Assembly (NCBI GenBank): GCA_049322355.1 | Contig: JBMORG010000006.1 | Span: forward strand, 28,491 to 92,490 | Length of the DNA: 64,000 nt | Source: 0-14-0-80-60-11 sp049322355 | GTDB taxonomy: Bacteria; Desulfobacterota; Desulfobaccia; Desulfobaccales; 0-14-0-80-60-11 | Direction of reading: 5' to 3' | Shown here: positions 1 to 8,073 of the stretch, in pieces | Position numbering within the stretch: position 1 is the stretch's first letter | Layout: every line of letters begins with the position of its first letter | Translations under genes and position numbers: made by a program | Notes under the pieces: model-generated | The model's database searches: none | Seen by the model: the letters and a program-made list of their open reading frames with translations, nothing else | Told to the model about the DNA's origin: nothing

Positions 1-652
1 AGTCCAGAATATCGTCCACCACTTGGAAAGTGATCCCCAGGTTCAATCCCATCTGGCTCAAAGCCTCCTCCTGGGTGTCGGGAACGCCGGCCAGAATGGC
101 CCCGATCTGACAGGCTGCCGACATGAGGATCGCGGTCTTGCGGGTGATGACCTCGAAATAATCGGCTTCGGTAATCTTAAGATTTCCGGCGTGCAATAGT
201 TGAAGGATTTCTCCTTCAGCCATCATGGTGGTGGCGTGGGACAAAACCTGGAGGATTTTCAATTTATTGGTGGTTACCGCCAGGGACAGGGCCTTGGCCA
301 GAAGAAAGTCTCCCACCAGGATTACCGCCTGGTTGCCCCAAATGGTGTTGGCGGTGGAAACCCCCCGGCGCACGTTGGCCGCGTCTATGACATCGTCGTG
401 TAACAGTGTGGCCGCGTGCAGATATTCGAAGATCGTGGAAAAATCGCTCAGATGGTTGCCCTGACAGCCGCACATCCGGGCCGATAGGATGAATAACAAG
501 GGACGGACGCGCTTGCCGCCACTGAGCAGAATATGGCGCCCCACTTCCGCAATCAACGGCACATGTGTCTGGAGATTGGCTCCCAGGGCCATATTGATGG
601 CGGCAACATCTTTTTCCAGGTCTTTCAGGATACTTTTGCCAGAGGCGCCCAT
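1..652 (-). CDS. ispB: Polyprenyl (octaprenyl-type) diphosphate synthase, 3' end cut by window edge
   Basis: Trans-prenyltransferase that adds isopentenyl diphosphate to farnesyl diphosphate to build the long chain of the respiratory quinone side chain. An open frame runs from an ATG at 652 to the window edge (217 codons). It shows GGKRVRP near residue 45, the first aspartate-rich motif LLHDDVID followed by NVRRG, and the second motif FQVVDDILD just before the edge. These are the family's signature motifs; a full protein would be about 320 residues, so roughly a third is missing. A 412-base gap with a possible terminator separates it from dxs, so it is probably its own transcription unit. Octaprenyl rather than another chain length is a guess from family resemblance. 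Confidence 0.9.
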   Translation of the reverse strand, partial: MGASGKSILKDLEKDVAAINMALGANLQTHVPLIAEVGRHILLSGGKRVRPLLFILSARMCGCQGNHLSDFSTIFEYLHAATLLHDDVIDAANVRRGVSTANTIWGNQAVILVGDFLLAKALSLAVTTNKLKILQVLSHATTMMAEGEILQLLHAGNLKITEADYFEVITRKTAILMSAACQIGAILAGVPDTQEEALSQMGLNLGITFQVVDDILD

Positions 653-1064
653 TGTGAATAAATTAACTTATATCTCCGGGGAAGTCAATAATTTAGGGAA
701 AGGGCCGCATAGCTCCTCTCCTTAGACGGCTAAGGGGGAATTCCGGAATGAAATGCACCAGGCGGGCGTGTGCCGCGGCTTTTCCCTAAGTCTCAATGTC
801 TTTGCACTTAATCACCACAAATTATACCGAAGTTGTGCCAGCACAAGTAATTTACGGGGCACATCTGAGTGTACGCCCTTTATGAGGCCGGACACATAAA
901 GATGAGCCCCTTCAAAATAAAGATAAGCTACCCATAGGACGCAACTCGGTATTGATGGCAACCTCTATCTTATTCTGTCTAAGCAATTTAAGTAATAGTA
1001 AAGGCAGAGGTCTCCACCCCTGCCTTGCTTTCCGCCCAAAAACTAAACCTGAAACCAAGAACCT
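653..1064. other. Intergenic gap between the polyprenyl synthase and dxs
   Basis: 412 bases with no convincing gene. The only structure noticed is the hairpin at 1001-1026. The promoter of the polyprenyl synthase should lie here on the minus strand, but no strong -35/-10 pair stood out. Confidence 0.5.
1001..1026 (-). terminator. Possible terminator after dxs
   Basis: A 7-bp inverted repeat (AAGGCAG/CTGCCTT) lies about 40 bases downstream of the dxs stop. Read on the minus strand the stem ends in CTTTACTATT, a weak T-rich tail. The stem is clear, but the tail is not a classical U run. Confidence 0.4.
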
Positions 1065-3017
1065 CTAATTAAATGTGCCCCACACTACTTTTTTGGGCTG
1101 GGCTGGCTGCGCCAGGATGTCCAGAGCACTTTTCAGGATACCGTGTGCATCCAACCCATATTTTTTGCGGAGTATATCCTGGGTGCCATGTTCCACGAAG
1201 ACATCGGGAATTCCCAGGCGTTTCACGGTGATGCCGAATAGGCCCCGGTCCGCTAAAAGTTCCAGCACCGCGCTGCCGAACCCGCCGGCCAGCACGTTTT
1301 CCTCCACCGTCAGGACACGGCCGTGTTTGGCCGCCAGACTCAAGATCAGATGCTCATCCAGGGGTTTGACGAACCGGGCGTTAACCACGGTGGCGCTGAA
1401 ACCTTGTTTATCCAGTTCCTTGGCTGCGTCCAATGCCGGGTACACCGCAGCCCCCAGAGCCATGATGAGCAGATCTTCCCCTTCTTGCAAAACCTCGGCC
1501 TTGCCGAGGGGCAGTTTGCTCAGGGTGGAGGAAAACGCCACGCCAACGCCCCGGCCGCGGGGATACCGGATGGCGATGGGACCCGGGTGCTCCACCGCGG
1601 TGAAGAGCATATCACGCAATTCGTTTTCGTCCTTGGGGGCCATCAAGACCAGGTTAGGCAGATGGCGCAGGTACGACAGGTCGAAAAGCCCCTGGTGGGT
1701 CTCCCCGTCTTCGCCCACAATGCCGCCCCGGTCCAGAGCAAAGACCACCGGGAGCTTCTGGATACAGACATCGTGGAGCACCTGGTCATAGGCCCGCTGC
1801 AGGAAGGTGGAGTAGATGGTGGCCACGGGCCGCATGCCCTCCAGGGCCAGGCCCCCGGCGAAGGTGACGGCGTGCTGCTCACAGATGCCCACATCAAAAA
1901 AGCGGGAGGGGAACTCCTTGCGGAAGTCCACCAGGCCGGTGCCGTCGGGCATGGCCGCGGTAATGGCCACTATCCTGGGGTTCTCCCGGCCCAGGCGCAC
2001 CAGGGTATCGCCGAAGACATCGGTGTAAGTGGGTACCTCACTCACACTCTTCTTGGGCTCGCCGGTATCGGGGTCGAATTTGCCCAGGCCGTGAAAGCCG
2101 GTGGGGTCGGTTTCGGCAGGCTCGTAGCCTTTACCTTTGATGGTGCGCACGTGGACCAGAATGGGTCCCTTTAAGTTCTTGACATTGTTCAATGTTTCAA
2201 TCAAGTGGTCCAGGCGGTGCCCGTTTACCGGCCCCAGGTAGGTGAATTTCAGGGCTTCGAAGAGCATGCCTGGGGTGAAAAAGGCCTTGAAGGATTCTTC
2301 GCTCCGCTTGGCCCAAGCCAACAAGTCATCGCCGATGGCCGGCAGGGAGCGCAGGAGGTTCTCCACCTGCTTCTTTAGAAAGACCATGGTGGGCCGGGTG
2401 AGTTGGCGGCTTAAAAAAGAAGACAAGGCTCCCACATTGGGGGCAATGGACATGCCGTTGTCGTTTAAAATCACGATGAGGTCTTTGTTCAGGTCCCCGG
2501 CGTTGTTGAGGCCCTCAAAAGCGAGGCCGGCCGTCATGGAGCCGTCGCCGATCACCGCAATCACCCGGTGGCGTTCCCGCCTCAGGCAGCGGGCGCTGGC
2601 GATCCCCAAAGCGGCAGAGATGGATGTGGAACTATGTCCGGTGTCAAAAGCGTCGTAGGGACTTTCGCCGCGCTTGGGAAAGCCGCTGATGCCGCCGTGC
2701 TGACGCAGGCTGGGAAACTGTTCCTTACGCCCCGTGAGCAACTTATGGGCATAGGCCTGGTGCCCCACATCCCAGACGATTTTGTCCCGGGGGCAATCAA
2801 AAACATAGTGCAGGGCGATGGAGAGTTCCACTACTCCCAGGCTGGGGGCCAGGTGCCCTCCGGTGCGGGCCACGGTGGAGATGATGGTATCCCGAATTTC
2901 CTGGGCCAACTGCGGCAGGAACTCCGGTGGCAACCTCTTTAAATCCTGGGGATTATTGATGGTATCCAACAAACGGCGGGCCGAAGCATCCGGTTTGGAG
3001 CCCTGTCGAGTGTCCAT
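1065..3017 (-). CDS. dxs: 1-deoxy-D-xylulose-5-phosphate synthase
   Basis: Thiamine-diphosphate enzyme that condenses pyruvate and glyceraldehyde 3-phosphate, the first step of the MEP isoprenoid pathway in the cytosol. The 650-residue length is normal. Visible motifs are DVGHQAYAHK near residue 80, the TPP/Mg site GDGSMTAGL...NNAG near 155-175, and the transketolase-like central part with EQHAVTFAGGLALEG. A GTG lies two codons upstream at 3023, but the ATG at 3017 has an AGGT-type ribosome site at suitable distance and is preferred. It is the last gene of xseA-xseB-ispA-dxs, 52 bases after ispA, the usual proteobacterial order. Confidence 0.97.
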   Translation of the reverse strand: MDTRQGSKPDASARRLLDTINNPQDLKRLPPEFLPQLAQEIRDTIISTVARTGGHLAPSLGVVELSIALHYVFDCPRDKIVWDVGHQAYAHKLLTGRKEQFPSLRQHGGISGFPKRGESPYDAFDTGHSSTSISAALGIASARCLRRERHRVIAVIGDGSMTAGLAFEGLNNAGDLNKDLIVILNDNGMSIAPNVGALSSFLSRQLTRPTMVFLKKQVENLLRSLPAIGDDLLAWAKRSEESFKAFFTPGMLFEALKFTYLGPVNGHRLDHLIETLNNVKNLKGPILVHVRTIKGKGYEPAETDPTGFHGLGKFDPDTGEPKKSVSEVPTYTDVFGDTLVRLGRENPRIVAITAAMPDGTGLVDFRKEFPSRFFDVGICEQHAVTFAGGLALEGMRPVATIYSTFLQRAYDQVLHDVCIQKLPVVFALDRGGIVGEDGETHQGLFDLSYLRHLPNLVLMAPKDENELRDMLFTAVEHPGPIAIRYPRGRGVGVAFSSTLSKLPLGKAEVLQEGEDLLIMALGAAVYPALDAAKELDKQGFSATVVNARFVKPLDEHLILSLAAKHGRVLTVEENVLAGGFGSAVLELLADRGLFGITVKRLGIPDVFVEHGTQDILRKKYGLDAHGILKSALDILAQPAQPKKVVWGTFN

Positions 3018-3069
3018 GTGCACCTAACCTTTTATGATTAATGTAGCTTAATATAAACCACCCTAAATT

Positions 3070-3972
3070 TCAAGACCGCCGCACCAGCAGGTACCGCGCC
3101 AATTCCCGCAAAGGTTCGGCCCGGTCCTCGAAGGTTTCCAGCGCCGTAACAGCCTCAGCTACCAGGCGTTTGGCCCACTCCCGGGTGGCTTCCAGACCCA
3201 GGACCGCGGGATAGGTGGCCTTTTGGCGCTTTTCATCCATGCCCGCAGCCTTGCCCATTTCCGCAGTCTCCCCTTCTACATCTAAAAGATCATCGGTAAC
3301 TTGAAACGCTAACCCAAATTTTTCACCATACGTGGTCAGTGCGGTCACTTCGGCCCGACTGCCGCCCCCCGTGAGGGCCCCGGCCCGGACCGCGGCAGTA
3401 AGCAAAGCCCCGGTCTTGTGGCGGTGGATAGTTTCCAGTTCCTTTAAGGTTACCCGGCGGCCTTCTGCCAATAGGTCCAACATCTGGCCTCCCACCATAC
3501 CCTGATAACCGGCAGCCGTGGCCACCAAGTTAATCACTTCCAGCAGGACTCTTTCCCGGCCTTCATATTTGTCAGCCGCCCCGGCCAGAGTGTGAAAGGC
3601 TTCGGTGAGCAAACCGTCTCCCGCCAGGATGGCGGTGGCTTCGTCAAATTGCTTGTGACAGGTGGGTTGGCCCCGGCGTAGGTCATCGTCGTCCATGGCC
3701 GGCAGGTCGTCATGGATCAGGGAATAGGTGTGGATCATCTCCAGGGCACACGCCACGGGCAGGGCTTCTCCTGGGTCGCCCCGCACCGCTTCCGCCGCGG
3801 CCAGGCACAGGATGGGGCGCAGCCTTTTGCCGCCCACGAACAGGCTGTAGTGCATGGCCTGGGTGACCCGGAAGGCCGGCCCCCGCACTGCTGGCAGATA
3901 TGCTTCCAGGGCCCGGTTGATTAACTTTCGGCGCTCTTCCAAATAAGCCCTAAGGTCGAAATTTTCGCTCAT
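3070..3972 (-). CDS. ispA: Farnesyl diphosphate synthase (geranyltranstransferase)
   Basis: Makes farnesyl diphosphate from isopentenyl and dimethylallyl/geranyl diphosphate; the product feeds quinone chains, undecaprenol and, in this organism, squalene and hopanoids. 300 residues, normal for IspA. It has GGKRLRP near 50, the aspartate-rich motif DDLPAMDDDDLRRG with the two-residue insert typical of IspA-type short-chain synthases, and the second motif FQVTDDLLD near 225. It sits between xseB and dxs on the same strand, so co-transcription is likely. Confidence 0.96.
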   Translation of the reverse strand: MSENFDLRAYLEERRKLINRALEAYLPAVRGPAFRVTQAMHYSLFVGGKRLRPILCLAAAEAVRGDPGEALPVACALEMIHTYSLIHDDLPAMDDDDLRRGQPTCHKQFDEATAILAGDGLLTEAFHTLAGAADKYEGRERVLLEVINLVATAAGYQGMVGGQMLDLLAEGRRVTLKELETIHRHKTGALLTAAVRAGALTGGGSRAEVTALTTYGEKFGLAFQVTDDLLDVEGETAEMGKAAGMDEKRQKATYPAVLGLEATREWAKRLVAEAVTALETFEDRAEPLRELARYLLVRRS

Positions 3973-4057
3973 ATTCGTTTTCGGTTTTGGATTGTCGCTT
4001 TTCGTTTCGGCCTAAAGTTTCTCACCAAAAAACCAACCGAAAAATCAACCACGGATT

Positions 4058-4312
4058 TCAGGCTTCCCCTTCTTCCTCCGGGAAGGGCCGGGTGAAAAAC
4101 TTCCCGGCATCGTCCTTGAGCAAGAGTTCCACCCGTTTTTCCACTTCGTCCAACTTTTTATGGCAGAACCGCACCAACTGCACCCCTTCCTCGAAGGCGC
4201 GCATAGCCTCTTCCAGGGCCAGATCGCCGTGCTCCAGAGAATCCAGCACTTCCTCCAGGCGCTTGAGGCCTGCCTCGAAAGTCAATTCTTCTTGCTTTTT
4301 TTCTTTGGCCAT
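4058..4312 (-). CDS. xseB: Exodeoxyribonuclease VII small subunit
   Basis: Small subunit of the single-strand-specific exonuclease VII, which forms a complex with XseA. 84 residues, helical and acidic, with the family pattern FEAGLKRLEEVLDSLEHGDL followed by LEEAMRAFEEGVQLVRFC. It lies 220 bases downstream of xseA, wider spacing than usual because a dispersed ~100-bp repeat (4357-4456) occupies the gap, and 85 bases upstream of ispA. Confidence 0.93.
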   Translation of the reverse strand: MAKEKKQEELTFEAGLKRLEEVLDSLEHGDLALEEAMRAFEEGVQLVRFCHKKLDEVEKRVELLLKDDAGKFFTRPFPEEEGEA

Positions 4313-4356
4313 GGTGACTTTTCAGGTTTTCAGTTTTGCTGAGTTGGCAAAAGTAT

Positions 4357-4456
4357 TTCCCCCTGGTGGGAGTGGATTAAGGGGAGGGGGAAAAGGTGGA
4401 AAATTCTATCTTGTTCACCCCCACCCTAACCCTCCCCCATCAAAGGTGAGGGAATT
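4357..4456. repeat. Dispersed repeat family C, copy 1 (between xseA and xseB)
   Basis: A ~100-bp C-rich and G-rich tract starting TTCCCCCTGGTGGGAG and ending near GGTGAGGGAATT. It is the near reverse complement of the tract at 38201-38308: the same blocks (CACCCCCACCCTAACCCTC, GGATTAAGGGGAGGGGG) appear in mirrored order. It splits an otherwise compact operon. Confidence 0.75.
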
Positions 4457-4532
4457 TTATACATTTTATACTTTTACGATTTCATCAGTTTTTTTGATTT
4501 GCTGTTTCTCCATGTGCCTAAGTTTTTTCTGC

Positions 4533-5876
4533 TTACTGCTCACTTCCCACTTTTTGTACTTCGCAATCCATCCGGCCCCGGGCCACCTGGACCCGGATAT
4601 TTGATCCTAAAGGCACCAGGGTGGCGTCCCGGATCACCGTCTCCTCCGGGAGCAGGGTGGCCACCGCGTAGCCCCGCTGCAGGATGGCCAGGGGATTTAG
4701 CTGCTCCAAGTGGGTCTGGCAGTACTCCAGGTGCCGCCGCTGCTCCGCCTGGCGCCGGCAGAAGCTCCGGCCCAGCCGTTGGGCCGCCTGTTCCAGCCGC
4801 TGCCGGGGCATCCCCAGGGCCCGCCGGGGGCTTAAAAGAAAGAGGCGGGAAGCAGCCAGGCGCAAGTGCTGGTCCTGGTTAATCAGCACCCGCCGGGCTC
4901 GCCGCACCAGGACCTCGGCCCGCTCATCCAGCCGGAGGCGCAGGTCCGTAAGATTGCGGCGCACATCGGGCAGTCGCCGGGTTATGAGACCCAGGTGCTG
5001 ACGGGCTTGATCCCGGCGCCGGGCCAAACTCCGGGCCAGAGTGGCGCCCAGACGGTCCAGGCGGCGCTCCAATTCGGCCTTATCCGGCACTACCAGTTCC
5101 ACCGCGGCGCTGGGAGTGGGGGCTCTTTGGTCCGCCACAAAATCGGCAATGGTAAAATCTACTTCGTGGCCCACCGCCGAAACCACCGGGATAGGGCAGC
5201 GATGGATGGCCCGGGCTACGCTCTCTTCGTTGAACGGCCACAAGTCTTCCAGAGACCCACCGCCTCGGGCCAGGACGATGACCTCAATCCCTGGATAAGC
5301 GCCCAGGTCATCCAGGGCCCGGGTAATTTCCCCTGCGGCCTCTACGCCTTGCACCTTGACCGGGTAAATGAGCACTTCTACGTTGGGGTAGCGCTGTTTC
5401 AGGAGGCGCAAAAAATCCCGCACCGCTGCACCCGTAGGGGAGGTGACCAGGGCGATTTTCCGGGGCAGAAACGGCAGCGTTTTCTTCAGCTCCGGGGCAA
5501 ACAGGCCCTCGGCCGCCAGCCGGTTTTTCAGGACCTCGAAGGCTTGGGCCAGGGCCCCCAGCCCCAGGGGCTCCAGGTAATCCACTATAAGCTGGTATTC
5601 TCCCCGGGGTTCATAAACCGACAGACGGCCCCGGCACAAAAACTGCTTGCCCTCCTGGGGTTTGCAACGCAGATGTTGATGGTTGCCCTTGAAAAGCACC
5701 GCCCGGAGCTGGGCTCCGGCATCCTTGAGGGTAAAGTAGTAGTGGCCGCTCAAAGGCTGCCGGAGATTGGAGATCTCGCCGCTCACCCAGACCAGGGAGA
5801 AATAGGTCTCCAGCCGGTCCCGAATCTCCCGGGTGAGGGCGCTCACCGTATAGATGTGAGGCAATTCCTGGTCCAT
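4533..5876 (-). CDS. xseA: Exodeoxyribonuclease VII large subunit
   Basis: Catalytic subunit of exonuclease VII, which degrades single-stranded DNA from both ends during repair. 447 residues, normal. It begins with the OB-fold (YTVSALTREIRDRLE, then WVSGEISNLRQPLSGHYYF), then the catalytic domain with KIALVTSPTGAAVRDFL near 150 and ARGGGSLEDLWPFNEE near 210, then VVSAVGHEVDFTIADFVAD, and a long Arg-rich coiled-coil C-terminus. First gene of the xseA-xseB-ispA-dxs unit. Confidence 0.96.
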   Translation of the reverse strand: MDQELPHIYTVSALTREIRDRLETYFSLVWVSGEISNLRQPLSGHYYFTLKDAGAQLRAVLFKGNHQHLRCKPQEGKQFLCRGRLSVYEPRGEYQLIVDYLEPLGLGALAQAFEVLKNRLAAEGLFAPELKKTLPFLPRKIALVTSPTGAAVRDFLRLLKQRYPNVEVLIYPVKVQGVEAAGEITRALDDLGAYPGIEVIVLARGGGSLEDLWPFNEESVARAIHRCPIPVVSAVGHEVDFTIADFVADQRAPTPSAAVELVVPDKAELERRLDRLGATLARSLARRRDQARQHLGLITRRLPDVRRNLTDLRLRLDERAEVLVRRARRVLINQDQHLRLAASRLFLLSPRRALGMPRQRLEQAAQRLGRSFCRRQAEQRRHLEYCQTHLEQLNPLAILQRGYAVATLLPEETVIRDATLVPLGSNIRVQVARGRMDCEVQKVGSEQ

Positions 5877-6024
5877 GAATAATCTAATAATCTATATCAC
5901 ATTTCCTTACCTGTCGGAGGAAAATTTTGTTTGAACGGCCACTTCTAGTCAGGCAAGCCGGCGGTCCCCCTTACCGAGAGTTTAAACGTAGTGCATCGAT
6001 TCATAAATACGAAAACGAATTTTT

Positions 6025-6100
6025 TCACCCTGAGACGAGGGGAAAGGGTCTCTTGCTTTTTCTTGAGATTCTTCCCCGCCTTCGGCGGCTCATAATGACA
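6025..6100. repeat. Dispersed repeat family B, copy 1
   Basis: Lies in the 301-base gap between xseA and the GH8 gene, which holds no gene. The pattern TTCACCCTGAG...GGGTCTC...GAGATTCTTC...ATAATGACA is shared, with variation, by 21213-21296 and 50177-50262. The ends are roughly complementary, so it could fold. Confidence 0.65.
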
Positions 6101-6177
6101 AGAATGATTGTTATTGTATTTAAGAAATTATTTACTCCTGCTGAGGCCTGGGACTACCTGGTCGATTCAAGATTGAG

Positions 6178-7587
6178 TTAATTAACGGGCTTCACCCATC
6201 CGGCATATAGCGCCAACCCCAGCCAGGCCCAGTTGTTGGCGTAGTAGTTGTCCGGGGCCTCGAAGTAGGCCTGGTTGCCGTCTTCCCGGTAGAAGGATAA
6301 AATCTTTTCGGCCATCTGCCGGGCAAAATGCCGGTCGCCCGCAGCTATGGCCCCAGCCAGCACCCCGGCATAGAGCACCGGGCTCTCATAGTCCACCGCG
6401 GGGGCGCCGTTGTAGCTATAGACCGCGGCGAGGCGGCGGCGGGCCTGCCATTGGCCCTTGAAAAACGGCAGGAATTTATCTTTGAGCAAACGGACCGCCT
6501 GGGGGTCCTTAAACCAGAGGGCGTCCAGGGCCACCCGGAAGGGCACCCGCACCGCTTCCCAACCGAAGCGGGTATCTTTCCCCGGCGCGGGGCTTACCCC
6601 GCCAGCAGCGTCCACCCGGCACCAGTCGGGAAACAGGCCAACGCCTTTCTGGTCCCCCAGCCTTTCGCTTACTTTTATCAGAAACAGATAAGTGGCTTGA
6701 TGCAGGTCCCGCCAGGGCGCGGCCGCGGCTGCAGCTTCTCTCCCACCCCGGTCCTCCCCCATCAAGGGTATTAGCGCTAAGTTGAGCAAGGGACCGTTGT
6801 TAACATAACTTGCTGAAAAAATTTTAAATCCCCCTAAAGCCCCCTTTTCCAAAGGGGGACTTTGCCCGGCCGGCCCTTTATTCCCCCCTTTGAAAAAGGG
6901 GGGTAAGGGGGGATTTATAACTTTTCCCGAAGACCCCTCTGGCTTCGGACCTGCCTGGGCGAACAGGCGGTAGGCCGCGGGGGAGAAATACGAAGGGTTC
7001 ACCAGGTAAGGCGGGGCGGACTCATGCCAGTTCCCTGGGGTCAAGAGCAGTTGGCCGTCAGGGAGACGCACCACTTCCTTGGCCAGGACCGCGGCCTGGA
7101 CCAGGCGAGATTCTTCCAGGTAATCGGGCAGGCCCGCCGGCGCCCGCCAGCCCTTATGGTGTGCCAAAACCAGGGCCAGAGCATAATCCAGGTCGGCATC
7201 CGTGGCGCTGTTGGCGTCCAGCAGCCCCCAGGAGCCGTCGGGCAACCGGCCCCAGCGCCAGGCCAGAAGACTGTCGCTGTATTTCACGGCCCGGGACAGA
7301 TGCCGGTGCGTCCAACCGTAAACCCGGGCAAAGGTGATCTCATCGCCGGCCCACAGCGCCCGGAGGAGCGCGTAAGCCTGGCCTTCGGAGATAGTGCCGC
7401 CACGTTCCTCCGGTATCTTGACCTGGCCGTCAGGGCTGATGAAATGCCGGCGGTAGCTCTGCCAGGATGCGGTCAGCACTTTCTCCAAACCGGCCGTAGA
7501 CGGCTTCGATTGGCAGGCCAGGGAGAGCCCGGAAAGCAGGACCACGAGGATAATTTTAAATTTTTGCTTTTTCATGGCACCAGGCAA
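6178..7587 (-). CDS. Glycoside hydrolase family 8 lipoprotein or secreted endoglucanase (BcsZ-like), with in-frame repeat insertion
   Basis: Likely beta-1,4-glucanase exported from the cytoplasm. Family 8 signatures are visible: TISEGQAYALLRAL near residue 66 (the conserved Glu general acid) and ATDADLDYALALV near 130 (the conserved Asp), plus the Trp-rich C-terminus YYANNWAWLGLALYAGW. The N-terminus is a signal peptide ending SLACQS, a weak lipobox. Start is either TTG at 7587, preceded by AAAGGG, or ATG at 7575. Residues ~224-254 are encoded by a dispersed nucleotide repeat and read PPLPPFFKGG...PPLEKGALGG, unlike any GH8 segment, yet the frame stays open on both sides. No cellulose synthase gene is nearby. 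Confidence 0.85.
   Translation of the reverse strand: MPGAMKKQKFKIILVVLLSGLSLACQSKPSTAGLEKVLTASWQSYRRHFISPDGQVKIPEERGGTISEGQAYALLRALWAGDEITFARVYGWTHRHLSRAVKYSDSLLAWRWGRLPDGSWGLLDANSATDADLDYALALVLAHHKGWRAPAGLPDYLEESRLVQAAVLAKEVVRLPDGQLLLTPGNWHESAPPYLVNPSYFSPAAYRLFAQAGPKPEGSSGKVINPPLPPFFKGGNKGPAGQSPPLEKGALGGFKIFSASYVNNGPLLNLALIPLMGEDRGGREAAAAAAPWRDLHQATYLFLIKVSERLGDQKGVGLFPDWCRVDAAGGVSPAPGKDTRFGWEAVRVPFRVALDALWFKDPQAVRLLKDKFLPFFKGQWQARRRLAAVYSYNGAPAVDYESPVLYAGVLAGAIAAGDRHFARQMAEKILSFYREDGNQAYFEAPDNYYANNWAWLGLALYAGWVKPVN
6826..6916. repeat. Dispersed repeat family A, copy 1, inside the GH8 coding region
   Basis: 91 bp running AAATCCCCCTAAAG... AAAGGGGGACTTTG ... CCCCCCTTTGAAAAAGGGG ... GGGGGGATTT. 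Terminal blocks are complementary (AAATCCCCC/GGGGGATTT) with two inner palindromes. It is closely similar to 11394-11483 and 47733-47813, which are intergenic. Here it is translated as part of the hydrolase. Confidence 0.9.
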
Positions 7588-7981
7588 ATAGCCCTTTGAA
7601 AAAGGAGGATGAGAGGCTTACCGGCGGTTATATAAATGCCTAAATCCCCTGGGGAATAGGGGGAAGAAAAATCCTTCCTAATAATTCCCGGATGGTGTCA
7701 CCTTCTCACTAACGGGGCCGGCTTGCAAGGATAATCGTGAGTTCGGACCTAAAGCACAAATATGCTAACGGTGCGCCCGACTTAGTTCCCGTGGAGATAA
7801 AAGAGGCCTGGTCAGCAGGCAGGCTGGGTTTCCCCTCCCCGTCCAACCGGGTTAATTAGCCTTCATTACGAAGATACGAAAATTTCTTGACAAACGCCGG
7901 TATTTATGAGAAAAATTGTGTCGATTTAGATCAACTTGAGAACCCTGGCGCCCCGGGACTTGGAAACTAACGGCAATCCCA
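7588..7981. other. Long leader/intergenic region between GH8 gene and thrS
   Basis: About 390 bases with no gene I can support. There is a fragment resembling repeat A near 7594-7620 (CCCTTTGAAAAAGGAGG) and a TTGACA near 7885 without a good -10. No T-box signature (TGGNACCGCG-type) was found. The remainder shows no recognisable RNA. Confidence 0.45.
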
Positions 7982-8008
7982 TTGAATTCAATCTGTATGT
8001 AATATAAT
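7982..8008 (+). promoter_or_regulatory. Candidate thrS promoter
   Basis: TTGAAT (7982-7987), 15-base spacer, then a perfect TATAAT (8003-8008). Transcription would begin near 8015, immediately before the hairpin at 8020. The spacer is shorter than the optimal 17. Confidence 0.5.
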
Positions 8009-8019
8009 CGGTATTGGAC

Positions 8020-8061
8020 GGCATCTGGGAAGGCTCCTTGTGCGCCCGAGATGCCTTTTTT
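8020..8061 (+). terminator. Terminator-like hairpin directly upstream of thrS (possible attenuator)
   Basis: Outer stem GGCATCT (8020-8026) pairs with AGATGCC (8049-8055); GGG/CCC and AAGG/CCTT pairs extend it, and six Ts follow (8056-8061). The thrS ribosome site GAGG starts three bases later. It either ends an upstream transcript or attenuates thrS; no antiterminator partner was identified. Confidence 0.65.
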
Positions 8062-8073
8062 ATTGAGGCAATC

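Noticed and set aside
1323..2174. 283-codon open frame antisense to dxs
   Set aside because: Shadow of dxs with no family resemblance.
4866..5882. 338-codon open frame antisense to xseA
   Set aside because: Low-complexity Gln/Arg-rich translation typical of a shadow frame; no ribosome site.
5927..6181. 84-codon plus-strand frame in the xseA-GH8 gap
   Set aside because: Its sequence is the family B repeat and flanking DNA; no ribosome site.
7588..8060. T-box or 6S-like RNA in the thrS leader
   Set aside because: No T-box signature and no convincing 6S-type fold seen by eye; only the terminal hairpin is supported.
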